Part shown: positions 9,827-19,586 of the stretch, one piece after another | Numbering within the stretch: the stretch's first letter is position 1 | How the letters are laid out: each line of letters starts with the position of its first letter | Source: Glycomyces sp040645615 | GTDB taxonomy: Bacteria; Actinomycetota; Actinomycetes; Mycobacteriales; Micromonosporaceae | DNA length: 64,000 bases | Direction of reading: 5' to 3' | Assembly (NCBI RefSeq): GCF_040645615.1 | Contig: NZ_JBEYYO010000006.1 | Coordinates: forward strand, 124,001 to 188,000 | Made by a program: the position numbers and the translations under genes | The notes under the pieces: model-generated | The model's input: the letters and a program-made list of their open reading frames with translations, nothing else | Database searches by the model: none | Told to the model about the DNA's origin: nothing

Positions 9827-12280
9827 ATGCGTCCAAATCCACATCCGGGCACGGCGCAGACGCTCGACGACCTGGCCGATTTCCTGCGGGACCTGCGGAC
9901 GGCCGCGGGGTCGATGCCGTTTCGCCGTATCCGCGACAACATTCGGGCCCACCGCCGCGCGCAGTCCATTCCAGACGACGCGCCGTCGATCGCGACCCTC
10001 CACGGCTACTTCAAGCACGGCCGGGTGCGCATGAGTCCCGGCACCGTGCTCGACATCGCCCGGGCCCTCGGCCTCGACGCCGCCGCGCTCGCCTCCCTCG
10101 AGCAGACCTGCCATCGGGTGCTCGAACGCGCCGACCGCTCCCTCATCGTCACCACCCGAGCGGCCGTCCCCGCCCCCACCCCGCGCTTCACGGGGCGCAC
10201 CGAGGACCGCGCCCGCATCGTGCGCCTCGTCCAGAACGCCCGCGCCGCAGGCGAATCCGCGTTCATCGTCATCGAAGGCATGGCCGGGATCGGCAAGACC
10301 GAGCTCGCCCACCAGGCCGCCCGCGACCTCGCCGACGCCGGACTGGTCGAGGGCCCGGGCCTCTCGGCCGACCTGCGCGGCTACGACCCGCTCGAACCGC
10401 CCGCCGCCCCCGACGCGGTGATCCGCGGCTTCCTCGGCCACCTCGGCGTCCCCGGCCGCCGGATCGACGTCCTGAGCCCGGCGGCCCGGGCCGCACTCCT
10501 CCACGGCGAGTTGGCCTCCCGCGAGACACTCATCGTCCTCGACAACGCCGCCGACACCGCCCAAGTCGAGCCGCTGCTGCCGCGCGGCACGCCCTGCGTG
10601 GCCCTGGTGACGAGCCGCCGCAGGCTCACCGATCTCGCCGCGGCCACTCGGATCCCGCTCGACGTCGTGACCGCGGACGAGGCCGTGGACCTGCTCCGCG
10701 AGCACGACCGCACCGGGCGCCTCGACGCCGCACCGGAAGCGGCCCTCGCCCTGGTCGACCTGTGCAGACGCCTTCCGCTGGAACTGGCGGCCGTCGGGCG
10801 CCAACTGGAGGGCAGACCCGAGTGGGGGATCGGCGACCACGTCGAACGCCTGCGCCGGATTCCACCGGCCGAGCACAGTGGACCGGTGCTCGCCCTGTCC
10901 TACGACGGCCTCCCCGAACCAGCCCAGCGCCTGTTCCGACTCCTCGCCATCCACCCCGGGCGCAGGTATACCGCCGCCGACGTGGCCGCCCTCGCCGACG
11001 CCTCTGTGTCCGAAATAGACCGCGAGCTGACCCGGCTGTTCGACGAGAGTCTGCTCCTGCGAAGGCCCGCAGGCGCATATGAGTTCCACGATTCCGTCCG
11101 CGCCCTCGCGATCGACCTCGCCAATCGCGAGGACCCCGCCAGCGGCCAGCACGCGGCGGTGGCGAGCCTCCTGCGGCACTACCGGACTCGCCTCGAATCC
11201 GGGCAAGACCCACTGGACGCCGACCGCGCCGACCTCCTCGCCTGCCTCCACGTCTCAGGCCACGACGAGGCCGTGGCCGAACTCGCGAACCTCCTCAATC
11301 GCAGCCTGCGCACTCTCGGCCACTACGACGAGGCCAGGATCTGCAATGAGCGCCTGCTGCGCCTCGCCCGCCGATCGGGCGCGCTCGCATGGGAGGCCGA
11401 CGCCCTCGCGGGCCTGGCCGAACTCGACCGCCTGACCGGCAGATTCCGGATCGCCGCCGAAGGCTTCGCACAGGCGCGACGTCTGCGGGCCGCCCTCGGC
11501 GACCGCGCCGGGGAGGCCGACGCGCTTCGCGGCCTGGCTCAGACCTCCTCCAATGACGACTATCCACTTGCGATCGAACGCTACCGGGCCGCGCTGGCGA
11601 TCCACCGGGGAGTCGGCAATCCCGTGGGCGAGGCCGAAGCCCTCTGGGGCCTGGCCGAAATCGCCCTCACCATCGGCGACCTCACCGCCGCCGCGAGCCA
11701 GGCCGAAGCGGTCACGGCGATATGCCGTCGCATCGGCAACCGCCTCGGCGAGGCCTACGGCATGAGGGCTCACGCCGACGTGCTCGCCGAACAGGGCGAC
11801 CTGGACGCGGCCACGCGAGGCTACCGAGCGTCCCTCGACCTCTGCGAACAGATCGGCAACCGCCGCGGCGGTGCCTACGCCGTGCGAGGCCTCGCCGGTG
11901 TCGCCCTGCGCGGCGGCGACCTCGACCGCGCCGAACGCCGCTACCGGCGCGCGCTCGACACCTGCCACGACATCGGCGACATCGCCGGAGAGGCCGACGC
12001 CCGTCGCGGCCTCGCTGAGACCGCTTTGGCCCGTAGTGATCTCGAAGCGGCCGCAGACGAATTCGACGCCGCGCTCCCGATCTACCGCGAGACCGGCGAC
12101 CGCGTGGGCGAGGCGCACACCCTCGCCGGACTCGGCCACGTGGCCTGGCGAAGACGAGACCGAACGAAGGCCCGCCGCCACTGGCGACAGGCGCTTGAAC
12201 TGGCCGAACGCGGCGGCCTCCCGCTCTCGGCCGCGCTGCGCGAGGCCCTCGACCGCAACGCCGTCACCGACTCGGTCTAG
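9827..12280 (+). CDS. HTH/NB-ARC/TPR regulator (STAND NTPase)
   Basis: An 817-residue STAND protein. Residues ~1-100 look like a small helical DNA-binding or Xre-like domain (TLHGYFKHGRVRMSPGTVLDIARALGLD). An NB-ARC module follows: P-loop GMAGIGKTE at about 151, Walker B IVLDNA, sensor VTSRRRL, and an LPLELA variant of the GLPLA motif. From about residue 480 there are at least seven tetratricopeptide-like repeats of about 40 residues, each with a GEA..L.GLAE-type helix. Such proteins switch on nucleotide exchange and act as transcription regulators (AfsR/MalT-like) or conflict sensors; which applies here is not shown. The gene stands alone. Its stop overlaps the convergent nat gene in a shared CTAG. 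Confidence 0.85.
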   Translation: MRPNPHPGTAQTLDDLADFLRDLRTAAGSMPFRRIRDNIRAHRRAQSIPDDAPSIATLHGYFKHGRVRMSPGTVLDIARALGLDAAALASLEQTCHRVLERADRSLIVTTRAAVPAPTPRFTGRTEDRARIVRLVQNARAAGESAFIVIEGMAGIGKTELAHQAARDLADAGLVEGPGLSADLRGYDPLEPPAAPDAVIRGFLGHLGVPGRRIDVLSPAARAALLHGELASRETLIVLDNAADTAQVEPLLPRGTPCVALVTSRRRLTDLAAATRIPLDVVTADEAVDLLREHDRTGRLDAAPEAALALVDLCRRLPLELAAVGRQLEGRPEWGIGDHVERLRRIPPAEHSGPVLALSYDGLPEPAQRLFRLLAIHPGRRYTAADVAALADASVSEIDRELTRLFDESLLLRRPAGAYEFHDSVRALAIDLANREDPASGQHAAVASLLRHYRTRLESGQDPLDADRADLLACLHVSGHDEAVAELANLLNRSLRTLGHYDEARICNERLLRLARRSGALAWEADALAGLAELDRLTGRFRIAAEGFAQARRLRAALGDRAGEADALRGLAQTSSNDDYPLAIERYRAALAIHRGVGNPVGEAEALWGLAEIALTIGDLTAAASQAEAVTAICRRIGNRLGEAYGMRAHADVLAEQGDLDAATRGYRASLDLCEQIGNRRGGAYAVRGLAGVALRGGDLDRAERRYRRALDTCHDIGDIAGEADARRGLAETALARSDLEAAADEFDAALPIYRETGDRVGEAHTLAGLGHVAWRRRDRTKARRHWRQALELAERGGLPLSAALREALDRNAVTDSV

Positions 12281-13122
12281 GAAGAAGCCTCCGCGAGCTT
12301 GCGTTCGTGCTGCTCGACCGCCTTGGCCCACAGGCCGTCCACCTCGTCGGCGGTGAGCGTGAGACCGAACGCGCCGCGCAGGAGCTCGCCGAACGCGTCC
12401 CGGTCGGCGATCACCCGCACCGACTTCCCTTCGGGCAGGCGCGGATCGAAGACCGTGAGCGTCCGGGCCCGCAGGACCCACATCTCGGTCTCGGTGGGGC
12501 GCTGCACGGTCAGCGTCTTCACGAACGGGGAGTCCGCCGAGGTCGAGAGCTTCAGGCACCGCTCTTCGAACTCCTCGACGCGCCGCGAGGCGAGCTCGAA
12601 GTCGAACGTCAGGTTCGCCACCCGCGGGTCGATCGAGCAGCGCCACGTGTCCTCGCCGAGGCTCCACACCCCGAAGTTGAACGCGCCCACCCGGTACGAG
12701 CCGTCGCGGATCGGGAGCGGGTCGCGGAACCCGGTGCCCATCCCGGCGTCGGCCAGGTACTCCTCGCCACTGGGGAACCGCACCACCAGCGGCATGTGGT
12801 TCCACCAGTTGCCCTCGCCCTCGGTCTCGACGGCCACGCCGCCGAGGACCCGCCGCACGTCGAAACCCAAGGCCTCCAACGCGTGCGCGAGGGTCCCGTT
12901 CTGCTCGTAGCAGTACCCGCCCCGGCCGCCCTCGACGAGCTTGGCGTGGAGCGCGTCCGCGTCGATCCTGATCGACCGTCCCAATTGGATGTCGAGGTTC
13001 TCGTACGGCATCGCATCGACGTGGGCGCGGTGGATCCGCCGCAGGGCGTGCAGCGTGGGACGGCGCGGAGCTTTGACGCCGACGCGCTTGAGGTAGGCGG
13101 CCGTCTGGGCGGAGTCGAACAC
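12277..13122 (-). CDS. Arylamine N-acetyltransferase
   Basis: A 281-residue NAT with the full catalytic triad: Cys71 in RGGYCYEQN, His109 in NHMPLVV and Asp125 in YLADAGMG. NATs transfer acetyl from acetyl-CoA to arylamines or hydrazines; related enzymes close ansamycin macrolactams, but no polyketide genes are present. The length is standard. A 182-bp divergent spacer separates it from the YdjM-like gene. The stop codon is shared with the convergent NB-ARC gene. Confidence 0.93.
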   Translation of the reverse strand: MFDSAQTAAYLKRVGVKAPRRPTLHALRRIHRAHVDAMPYENLDIQLGRSIRIDADALHAKLVEGGRGGYCYEQNGTLAHALEALGFDVRRVLGGVAVETEGEGNWWNHMPLVVRFPSGEEYLADAGMGTGFRDPLPIRDGSYRVGAFNFGVWSLGEDTWRCSIDPRVANLTFDFELASRRVEEFEERCLKLSTSADSPFVKTLTVQRPTETEMWVLRARTLTVFDPRLPEGKSVRVIADRDAFGELLRGAFGLTLTADEVDGLWAKAVEQHERKLAEASS

Positions 13123-13304
13123 CCCTCGACCATAGCGCGACCGCGTCGACCTGGGTCTCCTCGTGATCGGACCGATACGCGAATGACGTTGCGGGACTGG
13201 CGTTTCGTCCCCCTTGGGACCGCGAGTGTCGTGCGCGTGTGGGATAGTCTCACCAATCTCTCCCCGACCGTGCTCTCAGAACTGCCCTTGAAGGAGTCCC
13301 CGCT

Positions 13305-14132
13305 ATGGTCATGGGCCCGACCCACGCCATGTCAGGCGCCGCCCTGTGGCTCGCAGGATCGGCGGTGGCCGACATCGCGTTCGGCATCGACCAGTCCTCG
13401 GCCGAACTCGTCGTCGGCACCATCGTCTGCTCAGGCGCCGCCCTCTACCCCGACATCGACTGCGCGGGCAAGGTCACCGAGAACAAGGGCGGGTCCACTG
13501 TGGCCCGCTCGTTCGGTGTGGCCTCCCTGTTCGTGGCCGAGATCGTGGAGCGCCTCTGCTACTGGTTCTATCTCCTGACCAAGTCCAAAAAGGACAAGAA
13601 GCGGAAGAACGGCCACCGCACCTTCACCCACACCGCCGTCCACGCGGGGCTGGTCGGCCTCGGCACCGGGTACCTGGCCGCCCAGTTCGGGAAACCCGCG
13701 GTGATCGCGATCCTGTTCGTGCTCACCGGTCTGGCCGTGCGCGGCCTGCTCGCCGAGACCGTGGCCAAGAAAGGCTGGATGGTCACCACCGGCGTGGCCC
13801 TGGCCTCCTCGTACGGCATGTACCGGCTCCTGCCCGAGGGCCGCGACTACTGGATCCTCGGCCTGGCCATGGGGATCGGCTGCTTCATCCACATCCTCGG
13901 CGACATGATCACCAAGATGGGCTCGCCGCTGATCTTCCCCGTCCCGATCAAGGGCGCCCGCTGGAAGGACATCGGCCTGCCCAAGAACGTGGCCATCCGC
14001 GCGGGCGGCAAGGAGGAGAACCGCATCCTCCTGCCCATCCTCACCGTCCTGGTCGTCATCGGCATGTTCTACAACCTGCCCGAGATCCAGGACCTCCTGT
14101 TCGAGACCGGCGGGCGGGGCGCGTCCGAGTAG
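13305..14132 (+). CDS. YdjM/DUF457-type membrane-bound metal-dependent hydrolase-like protein
   Basis: A 275-residue multi-spanning membrane protein beginning with GPTHAMSGAALWL and containing a GHRTFTHTAVH motif; the spaced His residues are the proposed metal ligands of the YdjM (LexA-regulated, DUF457) family. A basic loop (KSKKDKKRKNGHR) precedes the His motif. E. coli YdjM is an SOS-induced inner-membrane protein of unknown reaction. GAAGGAG lies 8 nt before the ATG. It is followed by a hairpin and then mfd on the same strand. Confidence 0.85.
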   Translation: MVMGPTHAMSGAALWLAGSAVADIAFGIDQSSAELVVGTIVCSGAALYPDIDCAGKVTENKGGSTVARSFGVASLFVAEIVERLCYWFYLLTKSKKDKKRKNGHRTFTHTAVHAGLVGLGTGYLAAQFGKPAVIAILFVLTGLAVRGLLAETVAKKGWMVTTGVALASSYGMYRLLPEGRDYWILGLAMGIGCFIHILGDMITKMGSPLIFPVPIKGARWKDIGLPKNVAIRAGGKEENRILLPILTVLVVIGMFYNLPEIQDLLFETGGRGASE

Positions 14133-14141
14133 GCCGCCGAG

Positions 14142-14164
14142 CGGGCGGGCCCCGGGCCCGCCCG
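14142..14164 (+). terminator. GC hairpin between the YdjM-like gene and mfd
   Basis: An 11-bp perfect stem (CGGGCGGGCCC and complement) around a single base, 10 nt after the stop. No U tract. Confidence 0.6.
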
Positions 14165-14260
14165 AGGTAGACTCGACCGATCGCCGGAGCATCCCCGCCA
14201 GGGAATGTCTCCGGCCGTCCGTCGTGCCCGCAGCACGCACACCGCGCAGGGAGCCCGCGA

Positions 14261-17200
14261 ATGTCCGAAGGCAGAAACCACCCGCAGCCGAAGCTGGAAC
14301 ACCTGCTCGCGGCCGCCGCCGCCTCCCCGAAGCTCGCGCGGCTGGCCGAGCTGGCCGCCGATTCGGGACGCCAGGTCGACGTCGTGGCCGTGCCCGGCGC
14401 GCGCCCGCTCGCCCTCGCCCAGGCCGCGACCCACGCCGCCGGGCCGGTGCTCGCGATCACCGCGACCTCCCGCGAGGCCGAGGAGCTGGCCGAGTCGCTC
14501 GCGTCCTTCATCGCCGAGGACGACATCGCGCTCTACCCGGCCTGGGAGACCCTCCCGCACGAGCGCCTCTCCCCGCGTTCGGACACCGTCGGCGCGCGCC
14601 TCGAACTCCTGCACCGCATCCACGCCGGCGACGTCCCGCGTGTCATCGTCACGCCCGTCCGCGGCGCGCTCCAGCCGCAGCTCAAAGGCCTCGGCGCACT
14701 CGAACCGGTGCACCTGCGCCGCGGCGACGAGACCGACCTGACCGCCCTGGCCGCGCACCTGGTCGAACTCGCCTACGAGCGCGTCGACCTGGTCGAGAAG
14801 CGCGGCGAGTTCGCCGTGCGCGGCGGCATCCTCGACGTGTTCCCGCCCACCGCGCAGCACCCGCTGCGCCTGGAGTTCTTCGGCGACGAGGTCGACTCGA
14901 TCCGCGAGTTCTCGGTGGCCGACCAGCGTTCCCTCGACGAGGTCCCCGAGCTGCGCGCCGTCGCGTGCCGCGAACTGCTCCTGACCGAGGACGTGCGCGA
15001 GCGGGCCGCCGACCTCGGCGAGACCTACCCGGGCCTGGCCGAGATGTGCGCCAAGCTCGCCGAAGGCATTCCCGTCGAAGGCATGGAGTCCCTGCTCACG
15101 GCCCTCGCCGGACCCGACCGTCTGGAACTGTTCCAGCAGGTCCTGCCCCCCGACGCGCTGGTGGTCGCGATCGAGCCCGAGCGCATCCGCACCCGAGCGC
15201 TCGACCTGGTCGCCACCTCCAACGAGTTCCTGGAGGCCTCCTGGGCCGCGGCGGCGGCCGGTGCCCAAGCGCCCGTCGACCTCGGCGGCGGCAACTTCCA
15301 CGACCTCGCCGAGGCCCGCACCGCGGCTCTGGCGGCCGGGCAGCGCTGGTGGACGATCTCGCCGTTCGCCGTGGCCCCCGACGAGGACGAGACGGCGGCC
15401 GAGCTCGCCGCGATCACCGGTGAACCGCTCCACTATGGATCGGTGGACGACGATTCGATCACCGTCGACCTCGGCATCACCGAAACCCCGCGCTACCACG
15501 GCAACACCGAACAGCTCGTGGCCGACATGCGGGCCTGGACCGGCGAGGGCCGCGCCGTCGCGGTGGTCTATCCGGCGCTCGGCGGGGCCGAGCGGGCGGC
15601 CGAGCAACTGCGTTCCGAAGGCATCGGCGCTCACCTGGAGGCCGTCCCGGAGTCGTTCCGGCCCGGCGAAGTGGTCGCCTGCACCGGCACGCTCGCGCTC
15701 GGTTTCGCCGACGCCGCTTCGGGTCTGGTGGCCGTCACGGCCGCCGACATCGCCGGGGGCAAGGCCCTCGCGGCCCAGAAGCCCCGCAAAGGCAAGGCCG
15801 CCAAGCGCCGCGGTTCGGTCAACCCGCTGGAACTGTCCCCTGGGGACTTCGTGGTCCACGACGCGCATGGCGTGGGCAAGTACGTGGAACTGGTGCGGCG
15901 CACCATCGGCGGGGCCGACCGCGAGTACCTGGTGATCGAGTACGCCGCGTCCAAGCGAGGCCAGCCCGGCGACCGCCTGTTCGTGCCGACCGACTCGCTC
16001 GACCAGCTCACGCGCTACGTCGGCGGCGAGCAGCCGACCGTCCACAAGCTCGGCGGCACCGACTGGCAGAAGACCAAGCGCCGGGCCCGCAAGGCCGTGC
16101 GCGAGATCGCCGCGGAGCTCATCCAGCTGTACGCGGCGCGTCAGGCCGCCGAGGGGCACGCGTTCAGCGCCGACACGCCTTGGCAGCGCGAGCTCGAAGA
16201 CGCGTTCCCCTACATCGAGACCCCCGACCAGATGTCGGCCATTGTGGACACCAAGTCCGACATGGAGGCCCGCGTCCCCATGGACCGCCTGGTGATGGGC
16301 GACGTGGGCTACGGCAAGACCGAAGTGGCCGTGCGGGCCGCGTTCAAGGCCGTCCAGGACGGCAAGCAGGTCGCCGTCCTCGTTCCGACCACGCTCCTGG
16401 CGAGCCAGCACTACAGCACCTTCGTCGAGCGCATGGGCCAGTTCCCGGTGAAGATCAAGCAGCTCTCGCGGTTCCAGTCCACGCGGGAGGCCGCCGAGAT
16501 CCAGAAGGGCATCGCCGCGGGCGAGGTCGACATCCTGGTCGGCACCCACCGGCTGCTCCAGGCCGAGACCCGGTTCAAGGACCTCGGACTGATCATCGTG
16601 GACGAAGAGCAGCGGTTCGGGGTGGAGCACAAGGAGAAACTCAAGGCCCTGCGCACCGCCGTGGACGTGCTCACGATGTCCGCGACGCCGATCCCGCGCA
16701 CCCTGGAGATGGCGGTGACCGGCATCCGCGAGATGTCCACGATCGCCACCCCGCCCGAGGAGCGCCACCCGGTCCTGACCTACGTCGGCGCGTGGGAGGC
16801 CCGGCAGGTCGCCGCCGCGATCCGCCGCGAGCTCCTGCGCGACGGGCAGGCGTTCTACCTGCACAACCGCGTCGAGTCGATCGACCGGGCCGCGACGCGG
16901 CTGCGCGAGCTCGTCCCCGAGGCCCGCGTGGCCGTCGCCCACGGCAAGATGAGCGAGACCGAGCTCGAACGGATCATGCAGGGCTTCTGGGAAGGCGAGT
17001 TCGACGTGCTCGTCTCGACCACGATCATCGAGTCCGGCATCGACATCCCCAACGCCAACACGCTCATCGTCGAGCGCGCCGACCTCCTCGGCCTCTCGCA
17101 GCTGCACCAGATCCGCGGCCGCGTCGGGCGCTCGCGCGAGAGGGCCTACGCCTACTTCCTGTACCCGCCCGAGCAGCCGCTCTCCGAGACCGCGCACGAG

Positions 17201-17857
17201 CGGCTGGCGACGATCGCGCAGCACTCCGAGCTGGGCGCGGGCATGTACGTGGCCATGAAGGACCTGGAGATCCGCGGCGCGGGGAACCTGCTCGGCGCCG
17301 AGCAGTCCGGGCACATCGCCGACGTCGGGTTCGACCTGTACCTGCGGATGGTCGGCGAAGCCGTGACCTCGTTCAAGGGCGGCGGCGAGGAGCCCCCGGC
17401 GCCGGTGAAGGTCGAGCTGCCGCTGGACGCGAACATCCCGTTCGACTACATCGAGGTCGAGCGCCTGCGATTGGAGATGTACCGCAAGATCTCCGAGGTC
17501 CACGACGCGGCCGAGCTCGACGAGGTGCGCGAGGAGATGGAGGACCGGTACGGGCCCGCGCCCGATCAGGTCCAGACCCTGTTCCACTTGGCGCGCTTCA
17601 GGCTTCTGGCCCGCGCCCACGGCCTCACCGACGTGGCCGTGCAGGGCAAGAACCTCAGGTTCTCCACAGTGGAGCTTCCGGACTCCAGGCAGCTGCGTCT
17701 GGGCCGCCACTACCCGGACGCCCACTACAAGGACGCCGCGGGCCTGATCAGCGTCCCGCGCCCGACCACGTCCAAGATCGGCGGCAAGCCCCTCGAAGGC
17801 CTCGCGCTGCTCCAGTGGTGCGCCGACCTCATCACCGACGTGGTGCCCGAAGCATGA
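14261..17857 (+). CDS. mfd: Transcription-repair coupling factor
   Basis: A 1198-residue Mfd that removes stalled RNA polymerase and recruits UvrA. Domains in order: a UvrB-like module at the N-terminus, the CarD-like RNA-polymerase interaction domain from about residue 524 (LSPGDFVVHDAHGVGKY), the RecG-like translocase with Walker A GDVGYGKTEVAV near 683, DEEQ box IVDEEQRFGVEHK near 784 and SATPIPRTLEMA, then the C-terminal TRCF domain. All key motifs are intact. The gene order mfd, SurA-type lipoprotein and mazG, here with a few inserted genes, is typical of Actinobacteria. Confidence 0.98.
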   Translation: MSEGRNHPQPKLEHLLAAAAASPKLARLAELAADSGRQVDVVAVPGARPLALAQAATHAAGPVLAITATSREAEELAESLASFIAEDDIALYPAWETLPHERLSPRSDTVGARLELLHRIHAGDVPRVIVTPVRGALQPQLKGLGALEPVHLRRGDETDLTALAAHLVELAYERVDLVEKRGEFAVRGGILDVFPPTAQHPLRLEFFGDEVDSIREFSVADQRSLDEVPELRAVACRELLLTEDVRERAADLGETYPGLAEMCAKLAEGIPVEGMESLLTALAGPDRLELFQQVLPPDALVVAIEPERIRTRALDLVATSNEFLEASWAAAAAGAQAPVDLGGGNFHDLAEARTAALAAGQRWWTISPFAVAPDEDETAAELAAITGEPLHYGSVDDDSITVDLGITETPRYHGNTEQLVADMRAWTGEGRAVAVVYPALGGAERAAEQLRSEGIGAHLEAVPESFRPGEVVACTGTLALGFADAASGLVAVTAADIAGGKALAAQKPRKGKAAKRRGSVNPLELSPGDFVVHDAHGVGKYVELVRRTIGGADREYLVIEYAASKRGQPGDRLFVPTDSLDQLTRYVGGEQPTVHKLGGTDWQKTKRRARKAVREIAAELIQLYAARQAAEGHAFSADTPWQRELEDAFPYIETPDQMSAIVDTKSDMEARVPMDRLVMGDVGYGKTEVAVRAAFKAVQDGKQVAVLVPTTLLASQHYSTFVERMGQFPVKIKQLSRFQSTREAAEIQKGIAAGEVDILVGTHRLLQAETRFKDLGLIIVDEEQRFGVEHKEKLKALRTAVDVLTMSATPIPRTLEMAVTGIREMSTIATPPEERHPVLTYVGAWEARQVAAAIRRELLRDGQAFYLHNRVESIDRAATRLRELVPEARVAVAHGKMSETELERIMQGFWEGEFDVLVSTTIIESGIDIPNANTLIVERADLLGLSQLHQIRGRVGRSRERAYAYFLYPPEQPLSETAHERLATIAQHSELGAGMYVAMKDLEIRGAGNLLGAEQSGHIADVGFDLYLRMVGEAVTSFKGGGEEPPAPVKVELPLDANIPFDYIEVERLRLEMYRKISEVHDAAELDEVREEMEDRYGPAPDQVQTLFHLARFRLLARAHGLTDVAVQGKNLRFSTVELPDSRQLRLGRHYPDAHYKDAAGLISVPRPTTSKIGGKPLEGLALLQWCADLITDVVPEA

Positions 17858-17862
17858 GAGGA

Positions 17863-17888
17863 TCCCGGCCCGCCGCGGCGGGCCGGGA
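17863..17888. terminator. Bidirectional terminator after mfd
   Basis: A perfect 26-bp palindrome (TCCCGGCCCGCCG and complement) starting 5 nt after the mfd stop and 8 nt beyond the end of the convergent secreted-protein gene. Confidence 0.75.
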
Positions 17889-17896
17889 CCTGCGGT

Positions 17897-18364
17897 CTAT
17901 CCGCAGTGGACCTTGTAGCGCTGGCCGGTCGCGTAGGAGCCGTTGCGCGTCTCCACGATGCCCTCCACGTTCAGGCACCGGCCCGACATGTTCACGCCCG
18001 CAGGGGTGTACACCGGGCCCGCGTAGTACGAGTAGTCCTTGTCGTCCTGGTCGTACCTGTCGTAGTAGCCCTCGGCCCAGATGATGACGCCCTTGCGGCC
18101 GTTGAAGCCGTAGGTCTCGCCGGTGGCGTTGAGCACCGCGCAGTTGCGCTTGGCGCTGGAGGAGTAGTACACGTCGATGTAGGCGACGGTGCCCTTGGTC
18201 GCGTGGTTGACCGCGTAGTGTCCGATGTGGCCGTACGAGGAGCCGCACGGCCCCACGGCCGCGGCCGGGGAGGCGATGAGGAAGGTCGCCGAGACCACGC
18301 CGAGGGTCACGGCGAGGATCGACATGACGACGCGGCGCGTGGCCGTGCGCATCTGAGCTTTCAT
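17897..18364 (-). CDS. Secreted spore-associated-protein-A-like protein
   Basis: A 155-residue exported protein with a basic N-terminus, a hydrophobic core and a likely cleavage site after ASPAAA (residue 36). The mature domain has CGSSYGHIGHY, KGTVAYIDVYYSS, NCAVLNATG and YYAGPVYTPAG followed by GRCLNVEG. This pattern resembles the streptomycete spore-associated protein A family (…TVYL…NCVV…YAGPVY…CI.WGG), whose role is unclear. Four Cys suggest two disulfides. The ATG at 18364 has GGAG 9 nt upstream; a TTG at 18379 is less likely. Confidence 0.7.
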   Translation of the reverse strand: MKAQMRTATRRVVMSILAVTLGVVSATFLIASPAAAVGPCGSSYGHIGHYAVNHATKGTVAYIDVYYSSSAKRNCAVLNATGETYGFNGRKGVIIWAEGYYDRYDQDDKDYSYYAGPVYTPAGVNMSGRCLNVEGIVETRNGSYATGQRYKVHCG

Positions 18365-18542
18365 CGAGGAACGCTCCAACTCTGTTCAATTGCGGGTGGA
18401 TACAGGGATCGTCCACATGCTAACGCCCCCAAGGAAACAGTTGCCTTCGAGGCGCTTGCGCGCGGGTGTCGCCCCGCGCCTGCGCGACCGAGCCTCCCCG
18501 ACATGCCATCATCGACGGACCATCGGCGTCCCGGGAGGGAAC

Positions 18543-18965
18543 ATGACCGCGCCCGCGCAGCCCCGGCCGCTCACCGTCCGCGTCCTCATGGTCCTGCTGG
18601 TGCTCAGCTGGCTCGACTTCATGGCCGTGCTCATCCCCGAGTACTTCGCGTGCGGCCCGCACGACCCCGACTGCCGCCGCCTCGGCTACACCAGCCCGGC
18701 GTTCCTCACCTTCGCGGTGGTCGCGGCCTCGCTGCTCCTGTTGTACGCCTTCGCGATCTGGCACCGCCAGGCCTGGGCCTGGTTCCTCGCGATCATCACC
18801 ACCGGCGTCCCGGCGATGCTCCTCCTGGCCGACGTCGGGGCCTGGCTCGCCGCCCCGCCGCTCGGGAAGCTCGCCGGATTCCTCGACCTGGCCTGCGTCG
18901 GGCTCCTCGTCTCGCACCCGGTCTGGCGCTGGGCCAGGGTCCGCCCCGGATCGAACCGCGATTGA
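18543..18965 (+). CDS. Small integral membrane protein, unknown
   Basis: A 140-residue protein with four predicted transmembrane segments (VLMVLLVLSWLDFMAVLI, FLTFAVVAASLLLLYAF, WAWFLAIITTGVPAMLLL, LAGFLDLACVGLLVS) and a short external loop with two Cys (ACGPHDPDC). The ATG at 18543 is chosen because GGGAGGGA precedes it; the open frame extends upstream to 18390 without a ribosome site. No family recognised. The next gene on the same strand also encodes a small membrane protein and may be functionally paired. Confidence 0.7.
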   Translation: MTAPAQPRPLTVRVLMVLLVLSWLDFMAVLIPEYFACGPHDPDCRRLGYTSPAFLTFAVVAASLLLLYAFAIWHRQAWAWFLAIITTGVPAMLLLADVGAWLAAPPLGKLAGFLDLACVGLLVSHPVWRWARVRPGSNRD

Positions 18966-19014
18966 GGGCGGATTCACCGTAGAATCGAAGGCACCTCGTT
19001 CATAGGAGTGCCCC

Positions 19015-19551
19015 ATGAACAGCTCAGACACCGCTCCGCTCTACGACAAGCCCCACGCGGTCGACCTCGCCCAGGTCCTGATGGTCTTCCAGTACTTCAT
19101 GGTGGTCTCCACCAGCATCGGCCTCGGACCACGCCTGCTCAAATGGGGCGAGGCCCAGACCTCCGACGTGCCGTTCATGGCCGACCTCGCCGACGCCGTG
19201 CGCATCGGCGGCGGGTTCCCCATCTTCGTGGTGATCCCCTCGGTCGTGATCCTCACGATCCCTTACGTCGCAACAGTTCTGGCCCTCGGCTCCGGCCGCC
19301 CGTGGGCCCGGCCCACCGCGGTCGTGTTCGTCCTGGTGAACACCGTGATCGGGATCGCCGGGCTCGACCAGACCTACGGGACGGTCCCCACGTACGTGCT
19401 CTCGCCGATCTGGATCGCGCTGGCCGCGGGCGTGGTCGGAGGGCTCGCGACCCGCAAGGCCCGGCAGTGGTCGCGTCAAGGCGGTTGGGCCCCTTGGTAC
19501 GAGCGCTACGCGCAGGACCAGGCCCGGGGCCGTCCCCGCCCGCGTCGTTGA
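19015..19551 (+). CDS. Integral membrane protein, unknown
   Basis: A 178-residue protein with about four hydrophobic helices: VLMVFQYFMVVSTSIGL, FPIFVVIPSVVILTIPYVAT, AVVFVLVNTVIGIAGL and IWIALAAGVVGGLAT. The C-terminal tail is basic and Arg-rich and is probably cytoplasmic. GGAG lies 6 nt before the ATG. The function is not recognisable. It is followed by a bidirectional terminator. Confidence 0.7.
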   Translation: MNSSDTAPLYDKPHAVDLAQVLMVFQYFMVVSTSIGLGPRLLKWGEAQTSDVPFMADLADAVRIGGGFPIFVVIPSVVILTIPYVATVLALGSGRPWARPTAVVFVLVNTVIGIAGLDQTYGTVPTYVLSPIWIALAAGVVGGLATRKARQWSRQGGWAPWYERYAQDQARGRPRPRR

Positions 19552-19552
19552 A

Positions 19553-19582
19553 CCGCGGCCCGGCCTCTCGGCCGGGCCGCGG
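19553..19582. terminator. Bidirectional terminator
   Basis: A 13-bp perfect stem (CCGCGGCCCGGCC and complement) with loop TCTC, directly between the convergent membrane-protein gene and the YeiH exporter gene. Confidence 0.75.
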
Positions 19583-19586
19583 CGGG

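Noticed and set aside
14069..17725. A 1218-codon open frame on the minus strand
   Set aside because: Antisense shadow of mfd with repetitive Arg/Gly/Val composition and no recognisable motif.
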